In this document: positions 17,061 through 25,374 of the stretch, piece after piece
Position numbering within the stretch: position 1 is the first letter of the stretch
Layout of the letters: the number at the start of each line of letters is the position of its first letter
Source: Brevibacterium sp. XM4083
Lineage (GTDB): Bacteria; Actinomycetota; Actinomycetes; Actinomycetales; Brevibacteriaceae
NCBI RefSeq assembly: GCF_006489205.2
Contig: NZ_VFYR02000003.1
Coordinates: 489,462-553,461 of the forward strand
Reading direction: 5' to 3'
DNA: 64,000 bases
Program-made: the position numbers and the translations under genes
Notes under the pieces: generated by a model
What the model saw: only the letters and a program-made list of their open reading frames with translations
Database searches by the model: none
Told to the model about the DNA's origin: nothing

Positions 17061-17876
17061 GTGGATCGGAACGCAGACGACTCAGGCGGCGGCGTGGGCG
17101 GCAAGGCTGACGTCACCGCGGACGCCGGTGCCACCGAGGAAGCTGATGTCACCGAGGCGGCTGCGGGGTCCCAGCGTCCGGCCCGGCTGCGCGGCGGCAA
17201 CGTCTTCGAGCACACGATCGCCGAGCTGCTCCGCGCGATCCGTCTCGGCCAGTACCTCGTCGGCGACAAGCTGCCGCCCGAACGCGAGCTCGCCGCGCGG
17301 ATCAACGTCTCCCGGGCGACTCTGCGGCAGGCGCTCAGCGAGCTCCAGACCGCCGGTGTCGTCAGCGTCCGCCGCGGTCGCTACGGGGGCACGTTCGTCA
17401 CCCGCCTGCCGGCCGCCGACAGAGAGGCCGGGATCGACCTCGGCGAACTCGACGATGCGGTGCGGTTCCGGCTCATCCTCGACACTGCGGCCGCCCGGGT
17501 CGTCGCCGCCCGCGAGCTCAGCGCCGAGGAGCGGGAGACGCTCACCGCCGCGGAGCAGGGCTGCTGGATGCCGCTGGGCAGCTCGGCCGAGGACATCGAG
17601 CAGTTCCGCGCCCTCGACGCGCGGTTCCACCTGACGATCGCCGAGCTCACGGGAATCCCCTCGCTCGCCGAGGCGGCCGCGACGACCCGGGACCGGATCA
17701 ACGCGCTGCTCGATCAGATCCCGTTCATCCACACGAACGTCGAGCACTCGTGCATGCAGCATGCGCGCATCGTCGAAGCGATCTTCGACCACGACGCCGA
17801 GGCGGCGGCGACGCTGGCCGCCCAGCACGCCGAGGGCACTGAGCAGCTGCTGCGCGGATTCCTCGACGGGAAGTGA
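17061..17876 (+). CDS. GntR-family regulator, FadR/FCD subfamily
   Basis: The 271-aa product starts at the GTG at 17061, 5 nt after AGGAG; the GTG at 17055 overlaps that ribosome site and is rejected. A disordered Asp/Ala/Gly N-terminus (about 40 aa) precedes the winged helix (GDKLPPERELAARINVSRATLRQALSELQ) and an FCD domain with putative metal-ligand His residues (ARFHLTIAE, EHSCMQHARI). It is transcribed divergently from the ethanolamine permease and is the likely repressor of that operon. Confidence 0.88.
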   Translation: MDRNADDSGGGVGGKADVTADAGATEEADVTEAAAGSQRPARLRGGNVFEHTIAELLRAIRLGQYLVGDKLPPERELAARINVSRATLRQALSELQTAGVVSVRRGRYGGTFVTRLPAADREAGIDLGELDDAVRFRLILDTAAARVVAARELSAEERETLTAAEQGCWMPLGSSAEDIEQFRALDARFHLTIAELTGIPSLAEAAATTRDRINALLDQIPFIHTNVEHSCMQHARIVEAIFDHDAEAAATLAAQHAEGTEQLLRGFLDGK

Positions 17877-17930
17877 CCGGACCCGGCCCCGGCGTGACCG
17901 ACCGAGGGCGACCCCGCCTCGGCGAGGGCA

Positions 17931-19361
17931 TCACCCGGCGACGAGCCTGCGGGCCTCCTCCCGGTGGGCGGCGATGAGGGCCTCGGTGTCGAGCGTCTGA
18001 CCGTCCGCGCCGATCGCGCGACCGTCGCGGACGCGCCAGGCGCCGGCGACCATGACCCGGTCGGCCTTCTCCGCCCCGCAGAGGACGAGGGCGGGGAGCG
18101 GATCGTGCGCGCCGGAGAACGCGAGCCCGTCGAGGCGGAACAGGGCGAGGTCGGCCTGCTTGCCCACGGCGATCTCGCCGATGTCGTCGCGGCCGAGGGC
18201 CGCCGCGGACCCCCGGGTCGCCCAGTCGAGGACGCGGCCGCAGGTGACCGCCTCGGCGCCGTAGCGCAGACGCTGGATGTAGAGGGCCTGGCGGACTTCG
18301 CGGATGAGGTTCGAGGCATCGTTCGAGGCGGAGCCGTCGACCCCGAGTCCGACGCTGACGCCGGCGTCTTCGAGTTCGACGGCACGGGCGATGCCCGAGG
18401 CCAGGCGCATGTTCGAGGTCGGGCAGTGGGCGACGGAGACCCCGGCCGCGCCGAGGCGGACGATCTCCTCGTCGTCGAAGTGCACGCCGTGGGCGAGCCA
18501 CGTGCGGTCGCCCAGCCAGCCCACGGATTCGAGGTAGTCGACGGTGCGCAGGCCGAAGCGCTCACGGCAGAAGTCCTCCTCGTCGAGCGTCTCGGCGAGG
18601 TGGGTGTGGAGGCGGACGTCGAGGTCGGCGGCGAGCGCGGCGCTGTCGCGCATGAGTTCGGTCGTCACGGAGAACGGTGAGCAGGGGGCGAGGCCGATCT
18701 GGACCTGTGCGCCGATGCCGCGCTCGTGGTAGGTCTCGACGAGGCGGCGCGAGTCGGCGAGGATCACCTCGGCGTCCTGGACGGTCTGCTGCGGCGGCAG
18801 GCCCCCGTCGTCCTCACCGAGCGACATCGAGCCGCGGGTGAGCATCGCGCGCATGCCGAGGTTCCGGACGACGCCGACCTGGACGTCGATGGCATCGTCC
18901 ATGCCGGTCGGGAACAGGTAGTGGTGGTCGGCGGCGGTCGTGCATCCGGATTCGAGGAGTTCGGCCATCGCGACGGTCGTGGCGAGTTCGAGGGCGCGCG
19001 GGGTCAGGCGCGCCCAGACGGGGTAGAGGTTGGTCAGCCAGCCGAAGAGGGGGAGGTCGGCAACGGGCGCCCAGGCGCGGGTGAGCGTCTGGTAGAAGTG
19101 GTGGTGGGTGTTGATGAGTCCGGGCGTGATGACGTGCTCGCTCGCATCGACGATCTCGTCGGCAGGGATGCCGGGCGCGCCTCCGGCGGGCACGAGTTCG
19201 ACGATCGTGCCGGACGCGGTGTCGACGACGATGCCGCCGCGTGCGTCAGTCGCGTCATGGGTGTCGTGGGTTGCAGGGCTCCCCGCCGGGGAAGCGCTGT
19301 CTGCCCGGGTGGAGCGCCCGAGGTGGACGGCCAGGGGGTTGCGCAGCCAGATTCTCGTCAT
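17931..19361 (-). CDS. 8-oxoguanine deaminase-type amidohydrolase
   Basis: The metal-dependent amidohydrolase carries NTHHHFYQTLTRA (metal and substrate site), the HTHLAET metal-His motif, LAHGVHF and GVDGSASND with the catalytic Asp. These match 8-oxoguanine deaminases, which convert 8-oxoguanine to urate in oxidised-purine clearance. Two ATGs are possible: the one at 19367 is only 2 nt from GAGAGG, the one at 19361 is 8 nt away and is preferred, giving 476 aa. The neighbour is a divergent NCS2 purine permease, which supports a purine role. Atrazine-chlorohydrolase-like deaminases are the close alternative. Confidence 0.85.
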   Translation of the reverse strand: MTRIWLRNPLAVHLGRSTRADSASPAGSPATHDTHDATDARGGIVVDTASGTIVELVPAGGAPGIPADEIVDASEHVITPGLINTHHHFYQTLTRAWAPVADLPLFGWLTNLYPVWARLTPRALELATTVAMAELLESGCTTAADHHYLFPTGMDDAIDVQVGVVRNLGMRAMLTRGSMSLGEDDGGLPPQQTVQDAEVILADSRRLVETYHERGIGAQVQIGLAPCSPFSVTTELMRDSAALAADLDVRLHTHLAETLDEEDFCRERFGLRTVDYLESVGWLGDRTWLAHGVHFDDEEIVRLGAAGVSVAHCPTSNMRLASGIARAVELEDAGVSVGLGVDGSASNDASNLIREVRQALYIQRLRYGAEAVTCGRVLDWATRGSAAALGRDDIGEIAVGKQADLALFRLDGLAFSGAHDPLPALVLCGAEKADRVMVAGAWRVRDGRAIGADGQTLDTEALIAAHREEARRLVAG

Positions 19362-19521
19362 CGTCATCGCCTCTCGATGGGTGGGCTGTCGCGGTCGGGC
19401 GCGTGCCCGGCCGCCGGTGAGGCGAGGACGCTGGGGCCATCGCCACCAGCTCAGGTTTCACGGCGTCTGCTGCTCCGCCGGTCGATGCGGGGGTGATTCG
19501 CGCTGCTCGTCCACCCTGTGC

Positions 19522-19560
19522 GGATCCGGCGCTGATCTGTGGGATCCGGCGCTGATTTGT
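19522..19560. repeat. Two-copy 20-bp-period direct repeat
   Basis: GGATCCGGCGCTGATCTGT (19522-19540) recurs at 19542-19560 with a single C-to-T change. It lies in the region upstream of the purine permease promoter. Confidence 0.8.
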
Positions 19561-19620
19561 GCGCGGAACCGACACCGACAAGACTGAACTCTAACATGTG
19601 CTCCGCATCACGATTTCGAG

Positions 19621-19649
19621 TTGCCAACCCGACAGCATTCGCTTAGCAT
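19621..19649 (+). promoter_or_regulatory. Promoter candidate of the NCS2 permease gene
   Basis: TTGCCA (19621-19626), 17 bp and TAGCAT (19644-19649). The predicted leader would be about 225 nt, long for this genome and rich in inverted repeats. Confidence 0.45.
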
Positions 19650-19696
19650 TCTGCGATAAGGAAAAATACTTTCACATCTTGGAAGTGATATTCGCC

Positions 19697-19869
19697 AGAG
19701 GAACATTCCGGCCGACCTCACCGGAAGCAGTACAGCGATCCGATCCTCTCAAGGCGCAGGCCGGGTTCACGATGTGAGCCTTCGTTCTCGGCGGTGCATT
19801 GACGCACTCCCGGACGGCACCGCCTTCAGCGACCGGCCAGCAGGTTCGCGCCCGATCATTCGGGGCGCG
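19697..19869 (+). promoter_or_regulatory. Structured 5' leader of the purine permease, candidate cis-regulatory RNA
   Basis: Perfect complementary arms lie in order: AGAGGA (19697-19702) with TCCTCT (19744-19749) enclosing TTCCGG (19706-19711) and CCGGAA (19721-19726); GGCGGTGC (19790-19797) with GCACCGCC (19817-19824); CGCGCCC (19847-19853) with GGGCGCG (19863-19869). The last hairpin ends about 4 nt before the AGGAA ribosome site. No known purine-riboswitch core is recognised, so this is a candidate only. Confidence 0.35.
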
Positions 19870-19881
19870 AGCAGGAATTCG

Positions 19882-21477
19882 ATGGAGAAGACAATGTCGG
19901 TGTCCAAACAGTCCAAGCACAAGACGCAGCGGCCAGAGGACGAGCGGCTGCCGGTCGGCACGTCGTTCGCGTACGGCCTGCAGCACGTCCTCACGATGTA
20001 CGGCGGCATCATCGCCGTCCCCCTCATCATCGGCAAGGCCGCCGGTCTCGACGATGCCGGCATCAGCGTGCTCATCGCATCGTGCCTGTTCATGGGTGGT
20101 CTGGCGACGATCCTGCAGTCGTGGGGTGTGCCGTTCTTCGGTTCTCAGCTCCCGCTCGTCCAGGGCGTGTCGTTCGCCGGGGTCGCCACGATGACGGCGA
20201 TCCTCGCCGGCGGCGACGGTCTGCCCGAGGTCTTCGGAGCAGTGCTCGTCGCCTCGGCGATCGGGCTCATCGTCGCGCCGGGGTTCGCCCTCATCGTCAA
20301 GTTCTTCCCACCGGTGGTCACGGGCACCGTCATCACGACGATCGGCCTCTCCCTCATGCCGGTGGCCGCCGGGTGGGCGATGGGCGGCAACGCCGAGGCG
20401 CCTGACTACGGCAGCGCCCGCAACATCCTCATCGCGGTCGGCACTCTCGCCGTCGTTCTGCTGCTCAGCAGGATTCCCGTCGCGATGATCTCGCGCCTGT
20501 CGATCCTCCTGGCGATCGTCGTCGGCACCGTCGTCTGCCTGATCTTCGGGTGGGCGGACTTCTCGAACGTCCTCGATCGCGGCATCTTCGCGTTCCCCGA
20601 GCCGTTCGCGTTCGGCATGCCGACCTTCTCCGCCGCGGCGATCATCTCGATGTTCATCGTCATCATCGTCACCTTCGCCGAGACGACGGCCGACATCATC
20701 GCCGTCGGCGAGATCGTCAAGACGAAGGTCGACTCGAAGCGCATCGCGAACGGCCTGCGCGCCGACATGCTCTCCTCGGCCGTCTCGCCCGTGTTCAACT
20801 CGTTCACGCAGTCGGCGTTCGCGCAGAATGTCGGCCTCGTGGCGATCACCGGCGTGAAGTCGCGCTTCGTCGTCACCGCCGGCGGTGTCATCCTCGTCGT
20901 GCTCGGTCTGCTGCCGGTCATGGGCGGAGTCGTCGCAGCGATCCCGTCGCCGGTTCTCGGCGGTGCCGGCATCGTCCTCTTCGGCACGGTCGCGGCCTCG
21001 GGCATCCGGACGCTGTCGAAGGTCGAGTACGAGGGCAACCTCAACATGATCATCGTCGCGGTCTCCCTGGCCTTCGGCATCATCCCCGTCGTCGAGCCGG
21101 ACTTCTACAACTCGTTCCCGTCGTGGGTCGGCATCATCCTCCACTCGGGCATCTCGTCGGCGACGATCATGGCCGTGCTGCTCAACCTCATCTTCAACCA
21201 CATCGGCGCGAAGACGAAGGACCGCTCGGACCGGTCCGTGTTCGTCGCGGGCACCGGGCGCGTGGTTCGGCAGCAGGATCTGCAGCGTCTCCTCGACCAC
21301 GAGGCGATCCTCGCCGAGGGCGACACGATCAAGGACGGCAAGATCGTCGACTGCAACGGCGAGGAGGTCCCCGTCGTCACCGATGACCAGCACGAGAAGA
21401 TCGTCGAAGCCACGAAGAACGGCGAGGTGAAGACGAAGGACGACGTCCGCCGCGTCATCGAAGAATCGGAGCAGTGA
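19882..21477 (+). CDS. NCS2 family nucleobase:cation symporter (xanthine/uracil permease type)
   Basis: The 531-aa protein starts at the ATG at 19882 after AGGAA; an ATG at 19894 with GGAGA is an alternative. The NCS2 architecture shows QHVLTMYGGIIAVPLIIG at the start of the membrane domain, the substrate-site motif FAETTADIIAVGEIV and QSAFAQNVGLVAITGVKSR in the second repeat. The hydrophilic C-terminal tail (about 80 aa) is unusually long. It is divergent from an 8-oxoguanine deaminase gene, so purine uptake is more likely than uracil. Confidence 0.87.
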   Translation: MEKTMSVSKQSKHKTQRPEDERLPVGTSFAYGLQHVLTMYGGIIAVPLIIGKAAGLDDAGISVLIASCLFMGGLATILQSWGVPFFGSQLPLVQGVSFAGVATMTAILAGGDGLPEVFGAVLVASAIGLIVAPGFALIVKFFPPVVTGTVITTIGLSLMPVAAGWAMGGNAEAPDYGSARNILIAVGTLAVVLLLSRIPVAMISRLSILLAIVVGTVVCLIFGWADFSNVLDRGIFAFPEPFAFGMPTFSAAAIISMFIVIIVTFAETTADIIAVGEIVKTKVDSKRIANGLRADMLSSAVSPVFNSFTQSAFAQNVGLVAITGVKSRFVVTAGGVILVVLGLLPVMGGVVAAIPSPVLGGAGIVLFGTVAASGIRTLSKVEYEGNLNMIIVAVSLAFGIIPVVEPDFYNSFPSWVGIILHSGISSATIMAVLLNLIFNHIGAKTKDRSDRSVFVAGTGRVVRQQDLQRLLDHEAILAEGDTIKDGKIVDCNGEEVPVVTDDQHEKIVEATKNGEVKTKDDVRRVIEESEQ

Positions 21478-21497
21478 CCCGCCGAGGTTGTCGTTCG

Positions 21498-21735
21498 TGA
21501 TCGTCGACGTCGCCCAGCGGGGGTGAACGCGAATGGCGCGCAGCGTCGGAGATCGTGAAGGTCACACGGCGGGGTGATCGTGATCGCCGGCGTCGCGTGG
21601 CGGGGTGATCGCGAATGTCGCGCAGTGTCGGTGATCATGAGCGTCACACTGTGGGGGTGATCGTGAACGTCGCCCGGCGGTGGTGATCGTCAGTGTCGCG
21701 CAGTGTCGGTGATCATGAGCGTCACCCCGAGGGCG
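21498..21735. repeat. Nine-unit degenerate 26-bp tandem repeat array
   Basis: Units start at 21498, 21524, 21550, 21575, 21606, 21632, 21658, 21684 and 21710. Seven of the nine are exactly 26 bp; the third is 25 bp and the fourth has a 5-bp insertion (31 bp). Most begin TGATC and carry GTC or GCC near the middle. Units 5-6 and 8-9 share a 33-bp identical stretch, so a two-unit block was duplicated. The array fills the space between the permease stop and the HNH gene stop. It lacks the conserved-repeat/unique-spacer form of CRISPR. Confidence 0.75.
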
Positions 21736-21746
21736 CTGTCAGGCTG

Positions 21747-24671
21747 TCAGAACGGCGGGGGTTCGCCGTTGTCCCACACCCATTCCCTGTCTTTCGGGTT
21801 CTTCCACTCGATCGACCCGAACTTCGCCCACCACCCGGGGTGTCCGCCGCTTCCCTCGGGTCCAGGAGATTCGGCGGACCGCCGCACCTCACCCGAGCGG
21901 CGGACCTCGCCGCCCTGTTCGCACGGCGCCTCGTTCCGATCGGGCAACCTCGGTGATCGAGATGCGTCGTTCGGATCGGGCAACTTCGGTGATCGAGATG
22001 CGTCGTTCGGATCGGGCGGCCCCGGTGGTTCAGGCATGTCGCTTGTGTCGGAACGCGTCCATGAATGGGATGGCGGCGGTGGGTCGAGAGACGTCGATGG
22101 GTCGGGCGGCTGGGGTTGCACCGGAGAGTCCGGCAGGTTCGGTGACTCCGGCAGGTCAAGTGAACCTGGCCGGATCGATGACTCTGACCGGTTCGGTGAG
22201 TCCGGCTGGTCTGGTGAGTCCGGCGAATTCGGCAGGTTCGGTTTGCCCGGCAGGTTTGGCGACTCTGGCAGGTTTGATGAGTCTGGCGGACTCCCTTGCC
22301 CCGGCGTATCGTGCGGATCCGATGGGCCCGATGAATCGGGCGGACCGGATGGCGCTGGCGGGTCGGCATCGCCGATCTCGCGCATGAGTCTGGCATTCTC
22401 GGCGTTCACCGGGTGATCGGGTGGCGGTACGGTCGCGGTGCTGCCATGGGCGAAGCGGTACTCGATCACGCCGGGTTCCACCATCCGCACCGAGTACTTC
22501 CCGTCGGTTTTCGCCTGGTGGTGCTGTTTGCAGAGCGGATGGAGGTTGCCGAACACGGTCTTGCCGCCGGATGCCGGATCGTCGTGATCGAACGGGATGA
22601 TGTGGTCGATCTCCGAGGTCTCGGCCCGTCGTCGACAGCCCGGAGCGGTGCATCCGCGCCATTGTGCGATGAGCGTCTGTCGGATCGCGGCGGGGATCTG
22701 ATAGCTGAGAGCTTTCGCGTCGATCGGCGTGCCGGTCGCCGGGTCGGTGAGGATCCGGGTCCATGTCCTCGAGTGGGCGGCGATGTATCGCGCGGTCTCG
22801 GCGGGAACCGGGGATCCGTCGGAGAAGGTGCCCGGCAGATCCGCCTGCTGCGCCAGGGACATGCAGGGCACGGTGGTGATCATCTTCGCTTGGGCACGCA
22901 TCCAGAACTCGTCGGTCGGCATCGAGACCGACAGGGCGTACGCCGCCCGACCGAAATCATCCAGCTCAACGCCGGGGAGTCGCTGCAGTCGGTGCGCAAC
23001 GTCAAGGCCCGTAGGAGAAGGGTGGTCCTTGGTGTCGCCCGCTGAATCGGCGATGACCGCTGAGGCATTGCCGCCGGAGCCCACAGGAGCGTCTGTGGTG
23101 TCGGAACGGCCGGCGGCGTCAGCACGGCCGGTGGTGTCGGAACGGCCGGCGGAGTCAGAACCCCCTGAATGGTCGCCGCCTGCTGAGCCATCGGCAGTGG
23201 TTGCTGCGGTGGCAGTGGTTGCTGCGTCGGCGGTGATTGCTGCGGCGACTGCGGCGTCGATGTCCTCGGCAGTTCTGACGTCGTCGAGGTCAAGGGGAAT
23301 CTCCCTTGTCGTCGTTTCGCCCGTGTCGGTGTCGTGGGCGCGCACCTGAATGCTGACCTGAGGAACCGTGCGGGTGAAGATGTCGAACATGAGTGCGGCG
23401 ATGCCGCGGTCGTCGTCGATGACGGCCCCAGGCGGAAGCTGGTCGGCGATGGCTGCGGTGCTGCCGTTGCGGATGAGCTTCGCGAAGGCCTCGATGCGCA
23501 CGTAGAGGGCCTGCAGGTCTGCCGACGACCCGGTCAGGGTCAGGCACGCCGTGCCATCGGGGTACGTGGTGAGATCGACGCGACGGTGTTCGCGGGCGCT
23601 CTCCGTCCTCTCCTCGCTGGGCTGCAGAACCGCGATCTTCATGGCGAGCGACTTCTTGAAGGTTTCGATCGTGATGTCCGCGCGGCGCTCGTCGAGGTAG
23701 CGATCGATGGCCAGCAGCTTCGTGAACCTGAGATGGCGGCACGCCTGCGCGGCGGCAAGGATGTGCTCGATCGTGAACTCTCCGGCCGCGCATCGCGCGT
23801 GGAACCTGGGCAGCCCATGGACGAGCGTCATTGCGGCGACAATGTGCGCGTAGGTGCCGGACACCGTCGAGCCGCGGATCGCTGAGAGCTCAGCGACGTC
23901 CTCGGTGTGGGAGAACCGGTGAACCCATCCATCCATCGTCTGGGTCTCGCTGAACTTGGGGAATCCCGGCAGAAACGCCGAATCGACACTCTCTGCTCCC
24001 GGCGCCCCGGGTGCTCCTGTGCCGCCCTCAGCAGGCGCCGGGACTTGGGACTCGGAATCATCTGAACCGGTTCTGCCGGGCTCCGTGTCGATCGGGCCGG
24101 CGACCGGGTCACCGGCCCCGGCGTCTGAACAGGCCCCAGCATCTGAAGAGAACTCGACATCAGAAGAGAACTCGGCATCGGAAGAGAGCCTGACATCGGG
24201 AGAGGAGCCGGCATCGGACGAGACCTCGGCATCTGAAGAGAACTCGGCATCAGAAGAGAGCCTGGCATCAGAAGAGAACTCGGCATCGGGAGAGGAGCCG
24301 GCATCGGACGAGACCTCGGCATCTGGTGGGCCCGCGGCGTCTGGTGGGCTCGCGGCGTCGCCACAAGTCGCACTCTGTTCGTCGGGCTCATCACCGGTGC
24401 CCTTGCGGGGTCGGATGAACCTCCACGCCGTCTCGGTGAAGGTCGCATGCCGGTAGGGGCTGCCGGGATCGGGATTGAGGAGGTCGAGATGACCGATGAC
24501 ATCGGCGAGGAAGGCGCGCGCCGTCGCTTCGAGAGCCGCGATCTGCGCCCGGTCCGAGGATGTGTAGACCGCGTAGACGTCGGCGTAGGGAGAGGTCGGA
24601 TCGACCTCGACACCACGGGGATTCGAGCCAGGCTGATCTGCGGATGGAACCGATTCGATTGTGTCAGTCAC
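21747..24671 (-). CDS. DUF222/HNH endonuclease (REP13E12-like) with repeat-rich tails
   Basis: The order of domains is a short N-terminus, a pentapeptide-like Ser/Asp/Ala repeat region (DNA 24110-24345), the DUF222 domain, an Ala/Thr/Gly linker, an HNH nuclease (CTAPGCRRR, SEIDHIIPFDH, NLHPLCKQHHQAK), and a Pro/Ser/Asn-rich tail with 12-residue PDPNDASRSPKL-type repeats. The GTG at 24671 (AGGTG 6 nt upstream) gives 974 aa; a further-upstream GTG at 24725 lies before the predicted transcription start. DUF222-HNH genes are repetitive, possibly mobile elements in actinobacteria (REP13E12 of Mycobacterium). The nuclease residues look intact. The target and role are unknown. Confidence 0.85.
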   Translation of the reverse strand: MTDTIESVPSADQPGSNPRGVEVDPTSPYADVYAVYTSSDRAQIAALEATARAFLADVIGHLDLLNPDPGSPYRHATFTETAWRFIRPRKGTGDEPDEQSATCGDAASPPDAAGPPDAEVSSDAGSSPDAEFSSDARLSSDAEFSSDAEVSSDAGSSPDVRLSSDAEFSSDVEFSSDAGACSDAGAGDPVAGPIDTEPGRTGSDDSESQVPAPAEGGTGAPGAPGAESVDSAFLPGFPKFSETQTMDGWVHRFSHTEDVAELSAIRGSTVSGTYAHIVAAMTLVHGLPRFHARCAAGEFTIEHILAAAQACRHLRFTKLLAIDRYLDERRADITIETFKKSLAMKIAVLQPSEERTESAREHRRVDLTTYPDGTACLTLTGSSADLQALYVRIEAFAKLIRNGSTAAIADQLPPGAVIDDDRGIAALMFDIFTRTVPQVSIQVRAHDTDTGETTTREIPLDLDDVRTAEDIDAAVAAAITADAATTATAATTADGSAGGDHSGGSDSAGRSDTTGRADAAGRSDTTDAPVGSGGNASAVIADSAGDTKDHPSPTGLDVAHRLQRLPGVELDDFGRAAYALSVSMPTDEFWMRAQAKMITTVPCMSLAQQADLPGTFSDGSPVPAETARYIAAHSRTWTRILTDPATGTPIDAKALSYQIPAAIRQTLIAQWRGCTAPGCRRRAETSEIDHIIPFDHDDPASGGKTVFGNLHPLCKQHHQAKTDGKYSVRMVEPGVIEYRFAHGSTATVPPPDHPVNAENARLMREIGDADPPAPSGPPDSSGPSDPHDTPGQGSPPDSSNLPESPNLPGKPNLPNSPDSPDQPDSPNRSESSIRPGSLDLPESPNLPDSPVQPQPPDPSTSLDPPPPSHSWTRSDTSDMPEPPGPPDPNDASRSPKLPDPNDASRSPRLPDRNEAPCEQGGEVRRSGEVRRSAESPGPEGSGGHPGWWAKFGSIEWKNPKDREWVWDNGEPPPF

Positions 24672-24702
24672 GGGATTCACCTGTCTTCCCACATCAGCGT
24701 GG

Positions 24703-24742
24703 CTAATGACATTAGTGTAGTTCACGTCGCATTCGATGTCAA
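24703..24742 (-). promoter_or_regulatory. Strong promoter of the HNH gene overlapped by a perfect palindrome
   Basis: On the minus strand TTGACA (24742-24737), 17 bp and TACACT (24719-24714). CTAATGACATTAG (24703-24715), a perfect 6-1-6 palindrome, covers the end of the -10 element and the predicted start point near 24707, so a bound protein would repress. TTCGAA occurs twice just upstream of the -35 (24750-24755, 24761-24766). Confidence 0.6.
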
Positions 24743-25236
24743 TGCTTATTTCGAAACTCGTTCGAACGTGAAATTCATTCGCTTCGCAGTAATGAGCGAT
24801 ATTCGGGGGCGGTCGCGAGCGAAACCGTCAGGTCCGAGTGCGCCTCGGAGAGTCGGATCGGGCATACTGCGCTCACTCTTATCGGCGGGGCAGCGTCGAT
24901 GGACACCAGGGTCCTGCGGCGTGCATTGCGCGTGGAACCAGACTGGTTCCCGCGATTCGGAGCGCTGGGAGCATCAGGCGGAACGAACCCGCCGAGCGAA
25001 TCCAGTCCGTCGCGAATACGGGGCGCTGGTCGAGTCCGCGTCACCACGAGAACCCAGCCCGGTCCGCCCTCGACACGTGACTGCGAGTCGCCGTTGCGGT
25101 CTGCTTTTCAAAGGAATCGGTGAGTAGTCGGACGGCACTCCGCGTGCCCGCTCGGCACTCCGAACGTCGTCGCAGCCCCTCAACCCACGGGCACCTCAAT
25201 CCGCCGTCGACACACGTGACTGCACGTCGGGACACA

Positions 25237-25318
25237 TGCTCAGCGTCTCAGAAGCCCCGACCCCTGCTCAGCGTCTCAGACATCCCGTCTCAGACATCCC
25301 GTCTCAGACATCCCGTCT
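25237..25318. repeat. 14-bp tandem triplication and 16-bp direct repeat
   Basis: CAGACATCCCGTCT is present three times without gap (25277-25290, 25291-25304, 25305-25318). TGCTCAGCGTCTCAGA occurs at 25237-25252 and 25265-25280, running into the first triplicate unit. Confidence 0.85.
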
Positions 25319-25374
25319 CGGACTCAGCGCCCGAGACCCGCCGCCTCAGTGTTCCCGGCTCAGACTCCCCTGCC

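Larger units (their letters stand above)
19362..19881. other. Divergent non-coding region between deaminase and purine permease
   Basis: About 520 bp without a convincing gene. It contains a 20-bp-period direct repeat (19522-19560), a promoter candidate (19621-19649) and several consecutive stem-loops (19697-19869) before the permease start. Confidence 0.6.
24672..25374. other. Non-coding stretch between HNH and HAD genes
   Basis: About 700 bp with no convincing gene on either strand. The first 100 bp are AT-rich and hold the HNH promoter. The part near the HAD gene holds tandem duplications (25237-25318). The middle is moderately repetitive, with related GACACGTGACTGC stretches near 25071 and 25209 (the second with an extra CA). 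Confidence 0.5.

Noticed and set aside
19650..19881. Known purine riboswitch in the NCS2 leader
   Set aside because: The conserved core of the guanine/adenine class is not recognisable; it is kept only as an uncharacterised structured leader.
21498..21735. CRISPR array
   Set aside because: Units are contiguous degenerate 26-mers with no alternation of constant repeat and unique spacer, and no cas genes are present.
24672..24725. GTG at 24725 as start of the HNH gene
   Set aside because: It lies between the -35 and -10 of the clear promoter, upstream of the predicted transcript start; the GTG at 24671 has a ribosome site.
24750..24766. LexA/SOS box upstream of the HNH gene
   Set aside because: TTCGAA arms are 5 bp apart and do not match the actinobacterial TCGAAC-N4-GTTCGA spacing.
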